Shown here: piece after piece, positions 54,162 through 63,233 of the stretch
Position numbering within the stretch: position 1 is the first letter of the stretch
How the letters are laid out: each line of letters starts with the position of its first letter
Assembly (NCBI GenBank): GCA_900318345.1
Contig: ONKD01000014.1
Location: forward strand, 41,392-105,391
From: an uncultured Prevotellaceae bacterium
GTDB lineage: Bacteria > Bacteroidota > Bacteroidia > Bacteroidales > Muribaculaceae
Direction of reading: 5' to 3'
DNA: 64,000 bases
Notes under the pieces: generated by a model
Told to the model about the DNA's origin: nothing
Databases searched by the model: none
The model's input: the letters and a program-made list of their open reading frames with translations, nothing else
Made by a program: the position numbers and the translations under genes

Positions 54162-55685
54162 ATGTTAAACGATAACGACAAACAATTGATGGCCAGCAAG
54201 GGCATCACCGAGCCCGTCATTGAGGCTCAACTCAAGCGTTTTGAGACAGGTTTCCCCTGGCTCAAGTTAGAAGCAGCTGCTACCGTGGACAATGGCATTA
54301 CGCGCCTTGACCCCAAGCAGCAGACGCAGTGTATCAAGGTGTGGAAAGACTTCCAGGGTGGGGGAGCGACAATCGAGAAATTCCAGCCCGCCTCTGGAGC
54401 TGCCAGCCGCATGTTCAAGAATCTGTTCGCTTTCATCAACGAGGGCAAGTCGGCTCCCGAGACCGACTTTGAACGCCAGTTCTTCGAGGGCATCACCCAG
54501 TTCGCTTTCTTCTCGCAGTTGAACAAGACCTGCGTGAACCTGTATCAGAGCAACGTGAACGAGCTCATCGAGGCGGGACGCTATGCCGATGTGCTCAAGG
54601 CCCTGCTTTTGCCCGAGGGGATGAATTATGGCGCATTGCCCAAGGCGTTGCTCAAGTTCCATCGCGCAGCGGCCGGCACAGTCCACACCCCGCTCGAGGA
54701 GCATCTCGAGGAGGGCGCCCAGTATGCTGCCGATAGCCGTCGCCGCGTGGCCATCCACTTCACCGTCTCGCCCGAGCACCGCGCGGGATTTGAAAAACTC
54801 ATCAAGGCCAAGGTGCCCCTCATGGAAAAGGTTTGGGGCGTGACCTATGACATCACCTTGAGTGAGCAGAAGGCCTCAACCGACACCATCGCCGTGAACA
54901 TGGACAACACGCCTTACCGTGATGCCAAGGGCAACTTGCTGTTCCGTCCCGCTGGTCATGGCGCCTTGCTTGAGAACCTCAACGAGCGTGATGCCGATGT
55001 GGTGTTCATCAAGAATGTGGACAATGTGGTGCCCCTGCGCCTGCGCAGCGTCAGCACCCGTTTCAAGAAGATCATCGGCGGTTACCTCGTGATGGTGCAG
55101 CGCCAAGTCAAAAAATACCTCGAGATGCTCGACAAGGGTGACGTCAAGGCAAGCGACCTCAAGGCGATGCTGCGTTACGCGCGTCAAACGTTGTGCATCT
55201 ACGACAAGGCCACCGACGGCATGGACGATGCCGCCCTGGCTACATGGCTGCGCAACAAGTTCAACCGCCCCATTCGCGTCTGTGGCGTCGTACCCAACGA
55301 GGGTGAGCCTGGCGGTGGCCCCTATTTGGCTTATAATGCCGACGGCAGCGCCTCGCCCCAAATCCTTGAGTCGGCCCAGATTAACCCCGATGACCAGGCG
55401 GCTGTCGAGATGATGCGCAGCGGCACCCATTTCAACCCCGTGGACCTCGTGTGCTACATCAAGGACTACAAGGGCATCAAGTTTGACCTGCGCAAGTTTG
55501 TGGACCCCGAGACGGGTTTCATCAGCGTCAAGAGCAAGGATGGCGTCGACATCAAGGCCTTGGAACTGCCCGGACTGTGGAATGGCTCGATGAGTGACTG
55601 GAACACCGTCTTTGTCGAGGTGCCCATCGACACTTTCAATCCTGTTAAGACGGTCAACGACCTGCTGCGTCGCTCCCACCAGTAA
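54162..55685 (+). CDS. DUF4301 family protein
   Basis: 507 residues from the ATG at 54162, chosen because it follows a good promoter and starts the family sequence (MLNDNDKQLMASKGI); the frame is open far upstream but overlaps the RelA-like gene. DUF4301 is a Bacteroidetes family of unknown function. The segment IEKFQPASGAASRMFK (about 65-80) recalls the Gly-rich nucleotide-binding loop of sugar nucleotidyltransferases, and FRPAGHGALLENLNERDADVVFIKNVDNV (in two parts, about 262-290) also resembles that fold. A nucleotidyltransferase role is an inference. No signal peptide. Confidence 0.88.
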   Translation: MLNDNDKQLMASKGITEPVIEAQLKRFETGFPWLKLEAAATVDNGITRLDPKQQTQCIKVWKDFQGGGATIEKFQPASGAASRMFKNLFAFINEGKSAPETDFERQFFEGITQFAFFSQLNKTCVNLYQSNVNELIEAGRYADVLKALLLPEGMNYGALPKALLKFHRAAAGTVHTPLEEHLEEGAQYAADSRRRVAIHFTVSPEHRAGFEKLIKAKVPLMEKVWGVTYDITLSEQKASTDTIAVNMDNTPYRDAKGNLLFRPAGHGALLENLNERDADVVFIKNVDNVVPLRLRSVSTRFKKIIGGYLVMVQRQVKKYLEMLDKGDVKASDLKAMLRYARQTLCIYDKATDGMDDAALATWLRNKFNRPIRVCGVVPNEGEPGGGPYLAYNADGSASPQILESAQINPDDQAAVEMMRSGTHFNPVDLVCYIKDYKGIKFDLRKFVDPETGFISVKSKDGVDIKALELPGLWNGSMSDWNTVFVEVPIDTFNPVKTVNDLLRRSHQ

Positions 55686-55700
55686 GAAAGTTTAGGCATC

Positions 55701-55723
55701 TTGTAGAGACGCAAAATTTTGCG
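55701..55723. repeat. Intergenic palindromic repeat (degenerate)
   Basis: TTGTAGAGACGC followed by AAAATTTTGCG contains the perfect palindrome GCAAAATTTTGC (55711-55722). It resembles the dispersed GTAGAGACGC-type hairpins of Bacteroidetes intergenic DNA, with its right arm lost. Confidence 0.4.
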
Positions 55724-55764
55724 GATCCCTGAGCATGGACGCATAAATGATTTGATAGCAACTG

Positions 55765-56205
55765 ATGAAGAAGATAATATTTGTTTTGCTGTTGGCGTTG
55801 ACGGCTTTGGCCGTCAGCGCCCAGAGTTATAGTGTGAACCCCGACACGGTTTATACCGTCCACTCCATCAACCAGGAGCAGTTCAGGCACCTTGTGGCCG
55901 ACTGGAGTTCCCATGACTGGAAGATGAACAGTCCCCGCCCCGTCGTCGTGGATTTCTACGCCGATTGGTGCCAGCCCTGCAGGCGTCTTGCCCCCATCTT
56001 GCGGCAGATTGCTCAGCACTACGAGGGCAAGGTCGATTTCTACAGCATCAATGTTGACCACAACAGCGACATCGCCAGCGCCTTCGAGATACGCAGCATC
56101 CCGTTCCTGCTCATCTGCCCTCTCGACGGCGAGCCCAAGTCGTTGGTCGGCCTCTATCCTCAACCCGAGCTCATCCGCATCATCAACCAGGCCCTCGGCT
56201 GGTAA
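55765..56205 (+). CDS. Periplasmic thioredoxin-like protein
   Basis: 146 residues. A signal peptide (to about residue 20, AVSAQ) precedes a thioredoxin fold with WCQPC (about residues 71-75 in VVVDFYADWCQPCRRLAP) and the cis-Pro motif SIPFLL. Exported thiol-disulfide oxidoreductase. The partner is unknown; the neighbouring genes give no hint. Confidence 0.9.
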   Translation: MKKIIFVLLLALTALAVSAQSYSVNPDTVYTVHSINQEQFRHLVADWSSHDWKMNSPRPVVVDFYADWCQPCRRLAPILRQIAQHYEGKVDFYSINVDHNSDIASAFEIRSIPFLLICPLDGEPKSLVGLYPQPELIRIINQALGW

Positions 56206-56410
56206 CATTATCCGTTGCCATTGCCCTGAATTGCACGGTGTCAATAAGAAGGTGCTGATTAACCGCCCTATCGGGCGGGAAATTAAGCAAATTAGTATAA
56301 AAATTTTAATGCAAAATTTGTTTTAATTTCTTGGCCGCAGGCCGATTAATAATTGAGTTATACGAGTTTTGCAACACCCTCCTCGGCGAGAATAGTTTAA
56401 CAATAAAGCA

Positions 56411-57787
56411 ATGAAACATCTCTTGTTGTTTCTGGCGCTTTTGCTGCCAGCCGTTGCCGCGGCCTATGATTTTGAGGCCGATGGCATCTATTACATGATC
56501 GACGGCGATGAAGTCGCGGTGACTAGCCGCACGTCTTTGGGTGGGTCATATAGCGGCGATGTGGTCATCCCTGCCACAGTTACCCATGCCGGAACAACTT
56601 ACCCCGTCACTTCCATCAATGGCGACGCGTTCTACAAGTGCAGCGGCATGACCAGCATCACCGTCCCCAATTCAGTGACCACCATTGGTTACGCGGCTTT
56701 CAACCGGTGCGATGGACTGACCAGCGTTCACATCACCGATCTGGAGGCCTGGTTCAGCATCACTTTCTCCAATTTTGATGCCAATCCCTTGTCCTATGCG
56801 GGTCATTTGGTCTTGAATGGTGAGGCCGTGACCGATTTGGTCGTGCCTGGCTCGGTGACGGCTATCCACGACTGGGCGTTTGAGGGTTGCACCGACTTGA
56901 CCAGCGTCACCATTCACGACGGGGTGACGGTCATCGGCAACAATGCGTTCATTAATTGCACGGGGCTGACACGCGTCGATATGGGCAATGCCATTACTTG
57001 GATTGGCGATGGCGCGTTCTCGGGCTGCATGGCCCTGACGGGCATCGACATCCCAAATTCTGTCACTTACGTTGGCTATGAGGCCTTTTGCGATTGCTTT
57101 GGTCTGGTTTCGGTCACGATGGGCGACCATTTGGTGGAAATTGGCGATTTCGCCTTTGCTAACTGTGTGAGCCTCACAGGCGTCAACATCCCTAACTCGG
57201 TTGCTACCATTAGTCATGGTGCGTTCAACGGCTGCAGTGCCTTGACCGAACTGATCCTCCCCAATTCTGTCACCTTTATCGGTCCTTCGGCCTTCTGCGC
57301 TTGCAGCAATCTGACGAGCGTCACCATCCCCAGTTCGCTCACGTCCCTCAGCGACGGCATTTTTAGCGGCTGCTCTGCGCTCGCCAACGTAACCATCCCC
57401 AGCACCATCACCACGATTGGCGAATGGGCCTTTGACGGGTGCAGCGCCATGACCGCGATCCATTGTTGGGCCATGGAGCCCCCAACGGCTTTCTCAACCA
57501 CGTTTGTCGACTGCTATGGTGCCGTGCTCTTTGTCCATGCCGATGCCGTCGAGGCCTACCGGCAGGCCGATTGCTGGAAAGACTTTGCCATGATTCAAGC
57601 CATGCCACCCGCGGGCGATGTCGATGGTGACGGCAAGGTGAACATCGATGACGTGGCCATCTTGATCGACGCCCTTTTGACAGGCGACACCGATGCCATC
57701 AGCTTTGGAGCCGCTGACCTGAACGCCAATGACCGCCTCGATATCGATGACATCACCACCATCATCGACTTCCTCCTGGGCAGTTAA
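56411..57787 (+). CDS. Secreted BspA-like leucine-rich-repeat protein with dockerin-like C-terminus
   Basis: 458 residues. Signal peptide (MKHLLLFLALLLPAVAAA), then LRR_5 repeats (ITVPNSVTTIGYAAFNRCDGLTSV and similar, at least nine, about 55-360), and a C-terminal dockerin-like pair (GDVDGDGKVNIDDVAILIDALL / ADLNANDRLDIDDITTIIDFLL). Same architecture as the protein at 2922, 53 kb away; the starts after the signal are alike (YDFEADGIYYMI against YEFEVDGIYYTR). The role is probably surface binding or scaffolding. Confidence 0.85.
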   Translation: MKHLLLFLALLLPAVAAAYDFEADGIYYMIDGDEVAVTSRTSLGGSYSGDVVIPATVTHAGTTYPVTSINGDAFYKCSGMTSITVPNSVTTIGYAAFNRCDGLTSVHITDLEAWFSITFSNFDANPLSYAGHLVLNGEAVTDLVVPGSVTAIHDWAFEGCTDLTSVTIHDGVTVIGNNAFINCTGLTRVDMGNAITWIGDGAFSGCMALTGIDIPNSVTYVGYEAFCDCFGLVSVTMGDHLVEIGDFAFANCVSLTGVNIPNSVATISHGAFNGCSALTELILPNSVTFIGPSAFCACSNLTSVTIPSSLTSLSDGIFSGCSALANVTIPSTITTIGEWAFDGCSAMTAIHCWAMEPPTAFSTTFVDCYGAVLFVHADAVEAYRQADCWKDFAMIQAMPPAGDVDGDGKVNIDDVAILIDALLTGDTDAISFGAADLNANDRLDIDDITTIIDFLLGS

Positions 57788-58590
57788 CAGTCAACAGTTA
57801 ATAGTTGACAGTGAACAGTTAACAGTTTGGCATCCGCATTCCCTGTCATCGGGAGCGCGGATGCCCCTGTAAGTGCAGTATTGTCCCGTAGTACGAGCCT
57901 TTGGCTCGTAACCCCACCATCTATCGCTTCTAGTCCCTCTAGACCCTCTAAAGCCTAAAAAACCTTTTTGTCATTGCCCCAATCACCCTCTTGATTCTAC
58001 CTTTGCACAAGAGGCTACAAATTTATATTTAACATTCGTTAAGAATCCCGCACGCCACTCCACACAACTGCGCGACAAAGACAGCCATTGACAATCAACG
58101 GGTTACAAAAACGCCCACCAAAACACCCCTCTGCCTTTTGACAACCCACCAACCCTCAGAAGCAGACTTCTCAGTTGTTTGAAAAAAGAGCGCGTCAGCC
58201 CCATTAAATCCTTAGCGGCTTTGCGCCTTAGCGTGAGGCCAGGAAGCGGATGCCTCTCTAAGCTTTAACCACTAAACTCTAAACTGCTCGCGCAGCGAGC
58301 ATTCTTTTTTACATGTAATTATCATGAATTATCCATTAATTCTATGATTAATTCACGACAATTCACGTGAAAGTTTTAAACGCGAATGGCGCTAATTAAC
58401 GCTAATTTATTAGTTTCTAAATCCGTGATAATCAGTGTTTCGTTATAAAAAAGTTTGTTATTCTTGTGTTTCTTGTCTTCCAAAGCCCCAAGCGCGCCAG
58501 CCCTCAGAATTATCAGATTAATCCGTAGTTTTTAAAAGTGCGCGGATGTCCTTTTTAGAGGGCTGGAAAAACTTTTTTTGAGCCAGATGA
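57788..58590. other. Long non-coding intergenic region
   Basis: No gene is supported over about 800 bp. The left end (57785-57827) has a run of degenerate ACAGTTAACAGTT units. A 29-bp dispersed repeat (58211-58239, containing TTGCGCCTTAGCGTGAGG) matches 16345-16373. The rest is AT-rich, with short repeats such as GCTAATTAACGCTAATTTATTAG. Confidence 0.5.
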
Positions 58591-58620
58591 TTGCCAATTC
58601 AAAAATTTGATGTAAATTTG
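58591..58620 (+). promoter_or_regulatory. Promoter of the rpsF-rpsR-rplI operon
   Basis: TTG (58591-58593), 19 bp, TAAATTTG (58613-58620), 49 bp before rpsF. Confidence 0.65.
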
Positions 58621-58669
58621 CACCGCTTTTAGCGAAAAATTTTATTAATCAATTTATTTTTAACGATTT

Positions 58670-59116
58670 ATGAACAAGTACGAAACCGTTTTCATTTTGA
58701 CTCCCGTTTTGTCTGATGATCAGATGAAGGAAACGGTAGAAAAGTTCAAGAGCGTGCTCACCGACAATGGTGCCACCATCGAGAACGAAGAGAACTGGGG
58801 ACTGCGCAAGCTCGCATATCCCATCGAGAACAAGAACACTGGTTTTTACACCCTGATTGAGTTTGAGGGCGAACCCACCATCGTTGACAAGCTGGAGACC
58901 GCTTTCCGCCGCGATGAGAAGGTGATCCGTTTCCTCACCTTCCGTCTGGACAAATTTGCCGCCGAGTATGCTGTTAAGCGTCGCGCCGTGCGCAAGGCCA
59001 AGCAGGAAGAGCGCGCTGCCGCTGAGGCTGCTGCCGCCGAGGCTCCCGCTGTAGAAGAGGCTCCCGCCGTGGTTGAAGCTCCCGCTACCGAGGCTAACGC
59101 TGAGACCAAAGAGTAA
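58670..59116 (+). CDS. rpsF: 30S ribosomal protein S6
   Basis: 148 residues. The S6 core ([56 protein letters not shown]) is followed by an Ala/Glu-rich tail of about 40 residues, which makes it longer than the typical 95-130. First gene of the S6-S18-L9 operon, 31 bp before rpsR. Confidence 0.97.
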   Translation: MNKYETVFILTPVLSDDQMKETVEKFKSVLTDNGATIENEENWGLRKLAYPIENKNTGFYTLIEFEGEPTIVDKLETAFRRDEKVIRFLTFRLDKFAAEYAVKRRAVRKAKQEERAAAEAAAAEAPAVEEAPAVVEAPATEANAETKE

Positions 59117-59147
59117 CCGTTTAACTTAATTAAGGAAGTAAAAAACA

Positions 59148-59435
59148 ATGGCACAAGAACAAGTAAGACCCAATAACCAGGGCGAAATCCGTTACCTGAC
59201 TCCCATGTCGGTTGACACCCGCAAGAAGAAATACTGCCGTTTCAAACGCAGCGGTATCAAGTACATCGACTACAAGGACCCCGAGTTCTTGAAGAAGTTC
59301 CTCAACGAGCAGGGCAAGATCCTGCCTCGCCGCATCACCGGCACTTCGCTCAAGTTCCAGCGCCGCGTGGCTAAGGCCGTTAAGCGCGCCCGTCATCTGG
59401 CATTGCTGCCCTACGTGACCGACTTGATGAAATAA
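59148..59435 (+). CDS. rpsR: 30S ribosomal protein S18
   Basis: 95 residues. S18 signature ([56 protein letters not shown]). Binds S6 in the platform of the small subunit. 34 bp before rplI. Confidence 0.97.
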   Translation: MAQEQVRPNNQGEIRYLTPMSVDTRKKKYCRFKRSGIKYIDYKDPEFLKKFLNEQGKILPRRITGTSLKFQRRVAKAVKRARHLALLPYVTDLMK

Positions 59436-59469
59436 ACAACACGTTTAACACCAAAGGAGGAATACAATT

Positions 59470-60063
59470 ATGAAGATTATATTGAAAGAAGATATCGTCA
59501 ATCTTGGTTTCAAGAACGACGTTGTGGAAGTGAAGAACGGCTATGGCCGCAACTATCTCATCCCCACTGGCAAGGCCATCCTGGCTACCCCCAGTGCACT
59601 GAAGATTCACGCCGAGAACCTGCGTCAGCAGGCTCACAAGCTCGCTAAGGTGAAAGCCGACGCCGAGGAGGCCGCTAAGGCATTTGAGGGCGTTTCGCTC
59701 ACCATCCCCGTTAAGGTTAGCCCCACGGGCACCATCTACGGTTCAGTTGGCGCACAGCAGGTACATGAGGCGCTGCTCGCTGCCGGTCACAATGTTGACC
59801 GCAAGATCGTGAGCGTTCATGAGACCGTTAAGACCCCTGGCAAGTACGTCGGTATCGTACGTCTGCACAAGGAGGTCGCTGTTGAGATCCCCTTTGAGGT
59901 AATTGCCGAGAACGCCGAGGAGCTCGCCGCCGAGAAAGCCGCTCGCAAGGCTGAGGAGGCTGCTCACCAGGCCGCTCTCGCCGCAGCTAAGGCTGCCGAG
60001 GAAGGCGCTGAGGAGGCTACCGAAGAGGCCGAGGCTGAGGCTCCCGCCGCAACCGAGGAATAA
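59470..60063 (+). CDS. rplI: 50S ribosomal protein L9
   Basis: 197 residues. The N-terminal domain (MKIILKEDIVNLGFKNDVVEVKNGYGRNYLIP, in two parts) and C-terminal domain (PVKVSPTGTIYGSVGAQQVHEAL) are complete. A tail of about 45 Ala/Glu-rich residues extends the normal length of about 150, like the tail of S6 in the same operon. Confidence 0.97.
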   Translation: MKIILKEDIVNLGFKNDVVEVKNGYGRNYLIPTGKAILATPSALKIHAENLRQQAHKLAKVKADAEEAAKAFEGVSLTIPVKVSPTGTIYGSVGAQQVHEALLAAGHNVDRKIVSVHETVKTPGKYVGIVRLHKEVAVEIPFEVIAENAEELAAEKAARKAEEAAHQAALAAAKAAEEGAEEATEEAEAEAPAATEE

Positions 60064-60085
60064 TAAAACAACTCTATATTTTATG

Positions 60086-60122
60086 AAACACCGGTCCGCT
60101 CCACATGGCCGGTGTTTTTTAT
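60086..60122 (+). terminator. Terminator of the ribosomal operon
   Basis: AACACCGG (60087-60094) pairs with CCGGTGTT (60109-60116), followed by TTTT, 23 bp after rplI. Confidence 0.8.
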
Positions 60123-60156
60123 TTTAAACTATTGATAATTAAACGATTAATCGATT

Positions 60157-60450
60157 ATGGTCAAGCACATTGTTATGTTTAAACTGCAGGGCAGCGACGA
60201 GGCCAGGCGCGAGGTGGCCCAGCGCTTCAAGGCGGCGCTCGACAAGCTCCCCAGCCAGATTGACGTGCTGCAAAGCATCGAAACCGCACTGAACGAAAAC
60301 CCGGCCGAGGACTGGGATATCGTCCTCACGGCCATCGTGCCCACAATGGCCGATGTGGCCACCTATGCCAAGCATCCGGCCCACGTGGCCGCTGCTGCCA
60401 TCATCAAGGACGCGAAGCAGGCTCGAGCCTGTGTGGATTATCCCTTCTAA
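60157..60450 (+). CDS. Dabb (stress-responsive alpha/beta barrel) domain protein
   Basis: 97 residues. MVKHIVMFKLQG start, IDVLQSIETALNENP and DIVLTAIVPTMADVATYAKHPAHVA match the dimeric ferredoxin-like Dabb family. The usual function is unknown. It is a single gene between two terminators. Confidence 0.88.
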   Translation: MVKHIVMFKLQGSDEARREVAQRFKAALDKLPSQIDVLQSIETALNENPAEDWDIVLTAIVPTMADVATYAKHPAHVAAAAIIKDAKQARACVDYPF

Positions 60451-60480
60451 GGGGACAAGAGACCAATCCATAACAACAAC

Positions 60481-60520
60481 AAAAAAAGGACAGGATCCCA
60501 ATCGGGTCCTGTCCTTTTGT
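60481..60520. terminator. Bidirectional terminator
   Basis: AGGACAGGATCCC / GGGTCCTGTCCTT hairpin with an A-run on the left and a T-run on the right, between the convergent Dabb gene and the gene ending at 60544. A nearly identical hairpin is at 62265-62302. Confidence 0.8.
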
Positions 60521-60543
60521 GAATTCAGTAAACTCTAATCTGA

Positions 60544-62067
60544 TTACTCAGCGGGCCAGTTGCCGCTCAGCAGGAAGTCGATGAGAGCAGTAACATCCGA
60601 GATGTTCACAGCCTGGTCGAGGTTGCAGTCAGCACCAGCAGGTGCAGCAGCACCGCTCAGCAGGATGTCGATGAGTGAAGTAACATCCGAGATGTTCACT
60701 GCATTGTCATCGTTCACGTCACCACGCATGGCATTAGCATGCAGGGTAGCAGTGAAGTTAACCTCATTGTTCTCGGGGTTGTAGGTGATGGTCAGGTCAT
60801 AGGTGCCATCAGCAGCTACAGTGTACTCATAGTTGCTAGCGGGCCAGCAAGTGTTCCAGTTGTTGTTCTTCACAACCTTGAACTCAATAAAGGTAGCGGC
60901 AGCAAGCTCAACACCCTCCTTGGTCCAAGTGTAAAGACCATTGACCAAAGTCATGTTGTTAGCAGCATAGCCGGGATTCCACTCCTCACCAAAGAGGGTT
61001 GCGGGAGAACCAGCAACGGTGTAGAAGTCCTCACCAACCTCAACAGCGGTAGCGTTGAAGGTGATCTCCTCGGTTGCGGGATTGAAGGTGATAACTACGT
61101 TGTAGGTACCATTCTCATCGATAGTGGCAACATAGTTGCTTGAAGGCCATTCCTGACCCCAATCGTGACCCAGAACCACCTTGAACTGTACACTGCCAGC
61201 GGTGAGCTCGACACCGTTCTTGGTCCAGGTGTAGATACCGTCCTGACCCTTGGTCATTTCGTTCTCAACGAGAGCGGGAGCCCACTCAGTGCCAAACAGG
61301 GCAGCAGGTGCACCAGCAACGGTGTAGATAGGATCCTCATCGTCAATGATTTCCTCAACGAGAGTCGGAGTGCAGGTGATCTCCTTGGTGTCGGCATCAA
61401 AGGTGATGACAACATTGTAGTAACCATGCTTTGAGATAGACTGAACAAAGTTGTTGCTAGGATAAGCTACACCCCAGTCATGGTTATAAACCACCTTGAA
61501 CTGGATAGCGCCAACGGTCAGCTCGACATTGTTCTTAGTAAAGGTATAAAGACCGTTAACCAAGGTCATGTCGTTGTCGGTATTGGCCTCGTTCCAAGTG
61601 GGAGAGCCAAACAGGGCAGCAGGTGCACCAGCAACGGTCCAAGTGTCTTCTTCAGGAACATCAACAATACCTTCAACCTTGAAGGTCATGTTGTTCGAGT
61701 CAAAGATAAAAGTGTACTCATTGCCTGAGCCAGTGAACTGATAAGAGGCATTGCCGTCGTTTGACTTCTGAGTGGTGTACTCAGTATTGGCATTAACGAC
61801 CTCGTTACCGCCGCTGACGGGACCATAACGGTAATTGCCGTTGAAGTCATCCCAGTCTTCGCCCTGGCCATCAGCAAAGATAAACCATACTGAACCCTGG
61901 ATGGTAGTCACATAAGTGTAGGTTCCGTCACCATTGTCGGTCATGAGATTGCCGGCGTCGTAAGCCCAGCCGCCAAAAGCACCACTACCCACAATGTACA
62001 TTTCTGCATTGGCATTAAAGCCAACGAGAGCGATCAACATTGATAAAACTAACGTTAATTTCTTCAT
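60544..62067 (-). CDS. Secreted protein with tandem SusE-like modules and dockerin-like C-terminus
   Basis: 507 residues. Signal peptide (to about residue 21, GFNANA). An N-terminal module (MYIVGSGAFGGW, about 22-130) is followed by three related modules that begin WTVAGAPAALFG, YTVAGAPAALFG and YTVAGSPATLFG (about 142-440), with FKVV.NHDWG cores and VTFN-P-T-EITF-like ends. The C-terminus has a dockerin-like pair (GDVNDDNAVNISDVTSLIDILL / CNLDQAVNISDVTALIDFLL). The modules resemble SusE/F-type carbohydrate-binding folds, so extracellular glycan binding is plausible; no catalytic motif was seen. A -7 box TAATTTTG lies at 62143-62150 on the minus strand. Confidence 0.75.
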   Translation of the reverse strand: MKKLTLVLSMLIALVGFNANAEMYIVGSGAFGGWAYDAGNLMTDNGDGTYTYVTTIQGSVWFIFADGQGEDWDDFNGNYRYGPVSGGNEVVNANTEYTTQKSNDGNASYQFTGSGNEYTFIFDSNNMTFKVEGIVDVPEEDTWTVAGAPAALFGSPTWNEANTDNDMTLVNGLYTFTKNNVELTVGAIQFKVVYNHDWGVAYPSNNFVQSISKHGYYNVVITFDADTKEITCTPTLVEEIIDDEDPIYTVAGAPAALFGTEWAPALVENEMTKGQDGIYTWTKNGVELTAGSVQFKVVLGHDWGQEWPSSNYVATIDENGTYNVVITFNPATEEITFNATAVEVGEDFYTVAGSPATLFGEEWNPGYAANNMTLVNGLYTWTKEGVELAAATFIEFKVVKNNNWNTCWPASNYEYTVAADGTYDLTITYNPENNEVNFTATLHANAMRGDVNDDNAVNISDVTSLIDILLSGAAAPAGADCNLDQAVNISDVTALIDFLLSGNWPAE

Positions 62068-62264
62068 AATTGAAAATGATTTTTAATTAAACATATAAAT
62101 AAAGTTGGTTTGTTCTAGTACCTGAAACTTTTTAAAGGCGGACAAAATTACAATGAATTCTAACACTTACATTATAAAATATAAGAAAACCCGCTGAAAA
62201 ACAGCGCAATCGTTTGCACATGGCAAACAGGTCAAAATAATCTTTGTCATGGATAATGGCAACA

Positions 62265-62302
62265 AAAAAAGGACAGGACCCAAAATCGGATCCTGTCCTT
62301 TA
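62265..62302 (-). terminator. Terminator of the tandem-repeat gene
   Basis: GGACAGGACCC / GGATCCTGTCC hairpin flanked by A-rich and T-rich tracts, 30 bp beyond the gene ending at 62333. Closely similar to the hairpin at 60481-60520. Confidence 0.75.
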
Positions 62303-62332
62303 ATATGAATTCAGTAATCTAGTCTGTCTGGA

Positions 62333-63233
62333 TTACTCAACTACGGGCCAGCTGCCGCTCAACAGGAAGTCGATGAGAGCGGTAACGTCGGCGATGGTAA
62401 CATCCTTGCTCAAGTTGCAGTCAGCGTTAGCGAGGCTGATGCCGGTTGCATCACCACTCAGCAGGTAGTCGATGAGGGCGGTAACGTCGGCGATGGTAAC
62501 ATCCTTGCTCAAGTTAACGTCGCCACGCAGGCCGTTGGCAGCCTCGATAACAAGGGTCATGTTGTCAACGCTCAAGGTCAGGTTCCACTGGCCAGCGGGA
62601 ATCTTGAAGGCATTGTCCTGAGCAATCAGCTGGAGCTGCTCACCAAGCAGGGCCTCGGTAACCTCAAAGTCATTCACGCTAGCGCCGAAGCGATAACCAG
62701 CGATCTCGTCCCAGCCACCATTCTCCCAATCGTTCTCTGCGAGCTGCTTGGTGAAGCTGAAGTAGCTATAGCCATCATTCTCACCAGCGGTGGTGATAGT
62801 GGCAGTGAAGACGTTGTTCTGGGCATTGCGGGTCATTTGTACACCAACATTGGGGAACCAACCACCATTGTCGTTCACCTCACCCAGGATGTAGACGTCA
62901 CCAGTGTAAGGCTCGGGAACGATGGTGTCAATGGGCCACTCGCCGTTGATGCTGAAGGTGTTATTCTCCAGATTTACGGTTACAGTCCATTCACCAGCGG
63001 GGATGGCGATTGAGGCATAGCTGCCGTCGGTAGCCAGAGCGCACTGAGTGCCAAGCAGTTCCTGGGTCATCACGAAGTCACCCTCGCTGACGGGACCGAA
63101 GCGGAAGGCCTCGATGTCGTCCCAAGGAGTCTCGCTCTCGGGCTCGGCAATCTTCTTGGTGAAGCCGAAGTAAGCATACTCCTGGCCGTCACGTACGACT
63201 GCGTTAACCGTAGCGGTGTAAACGCTGTCGGCA
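62333..63233 (-). CDS. C-terminal part of a secreted tandem-repeat protein with dockerin-like tail
   Basis: The open frame runs leftward from an out-of-frame junction at 63233/63234 and encodes about 300 residues. First comes one 137-residue repeat (VYTATVNA ... FGFTKKIAEPESETPWDDIEAF in two parts, LLGTQCALATDGS, SINGEWPIDTIVPEP), then a diverged repeat (VYILGEVNDNGGWFPNVG, EALLGEQLQLIAQ), and then a dockerin-like pair (GDVNLSKDVTIADVTALIDYLL / CNLSKDVTIADVTALIDFLL). There is no start codon in this segment; the true N-terminus lies beyond the window. Repeats with a dockerin-like tail resemble the neighbouring gene at 60544. Confidence 0.65.

Noticed and set aside
57785-57827. ACAGTTAACAGTT units as possible origin iterons
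   Set aside because: The units are few, degenerate and not next to any replication gene; this looks like ordinary intergenic simple repeat.
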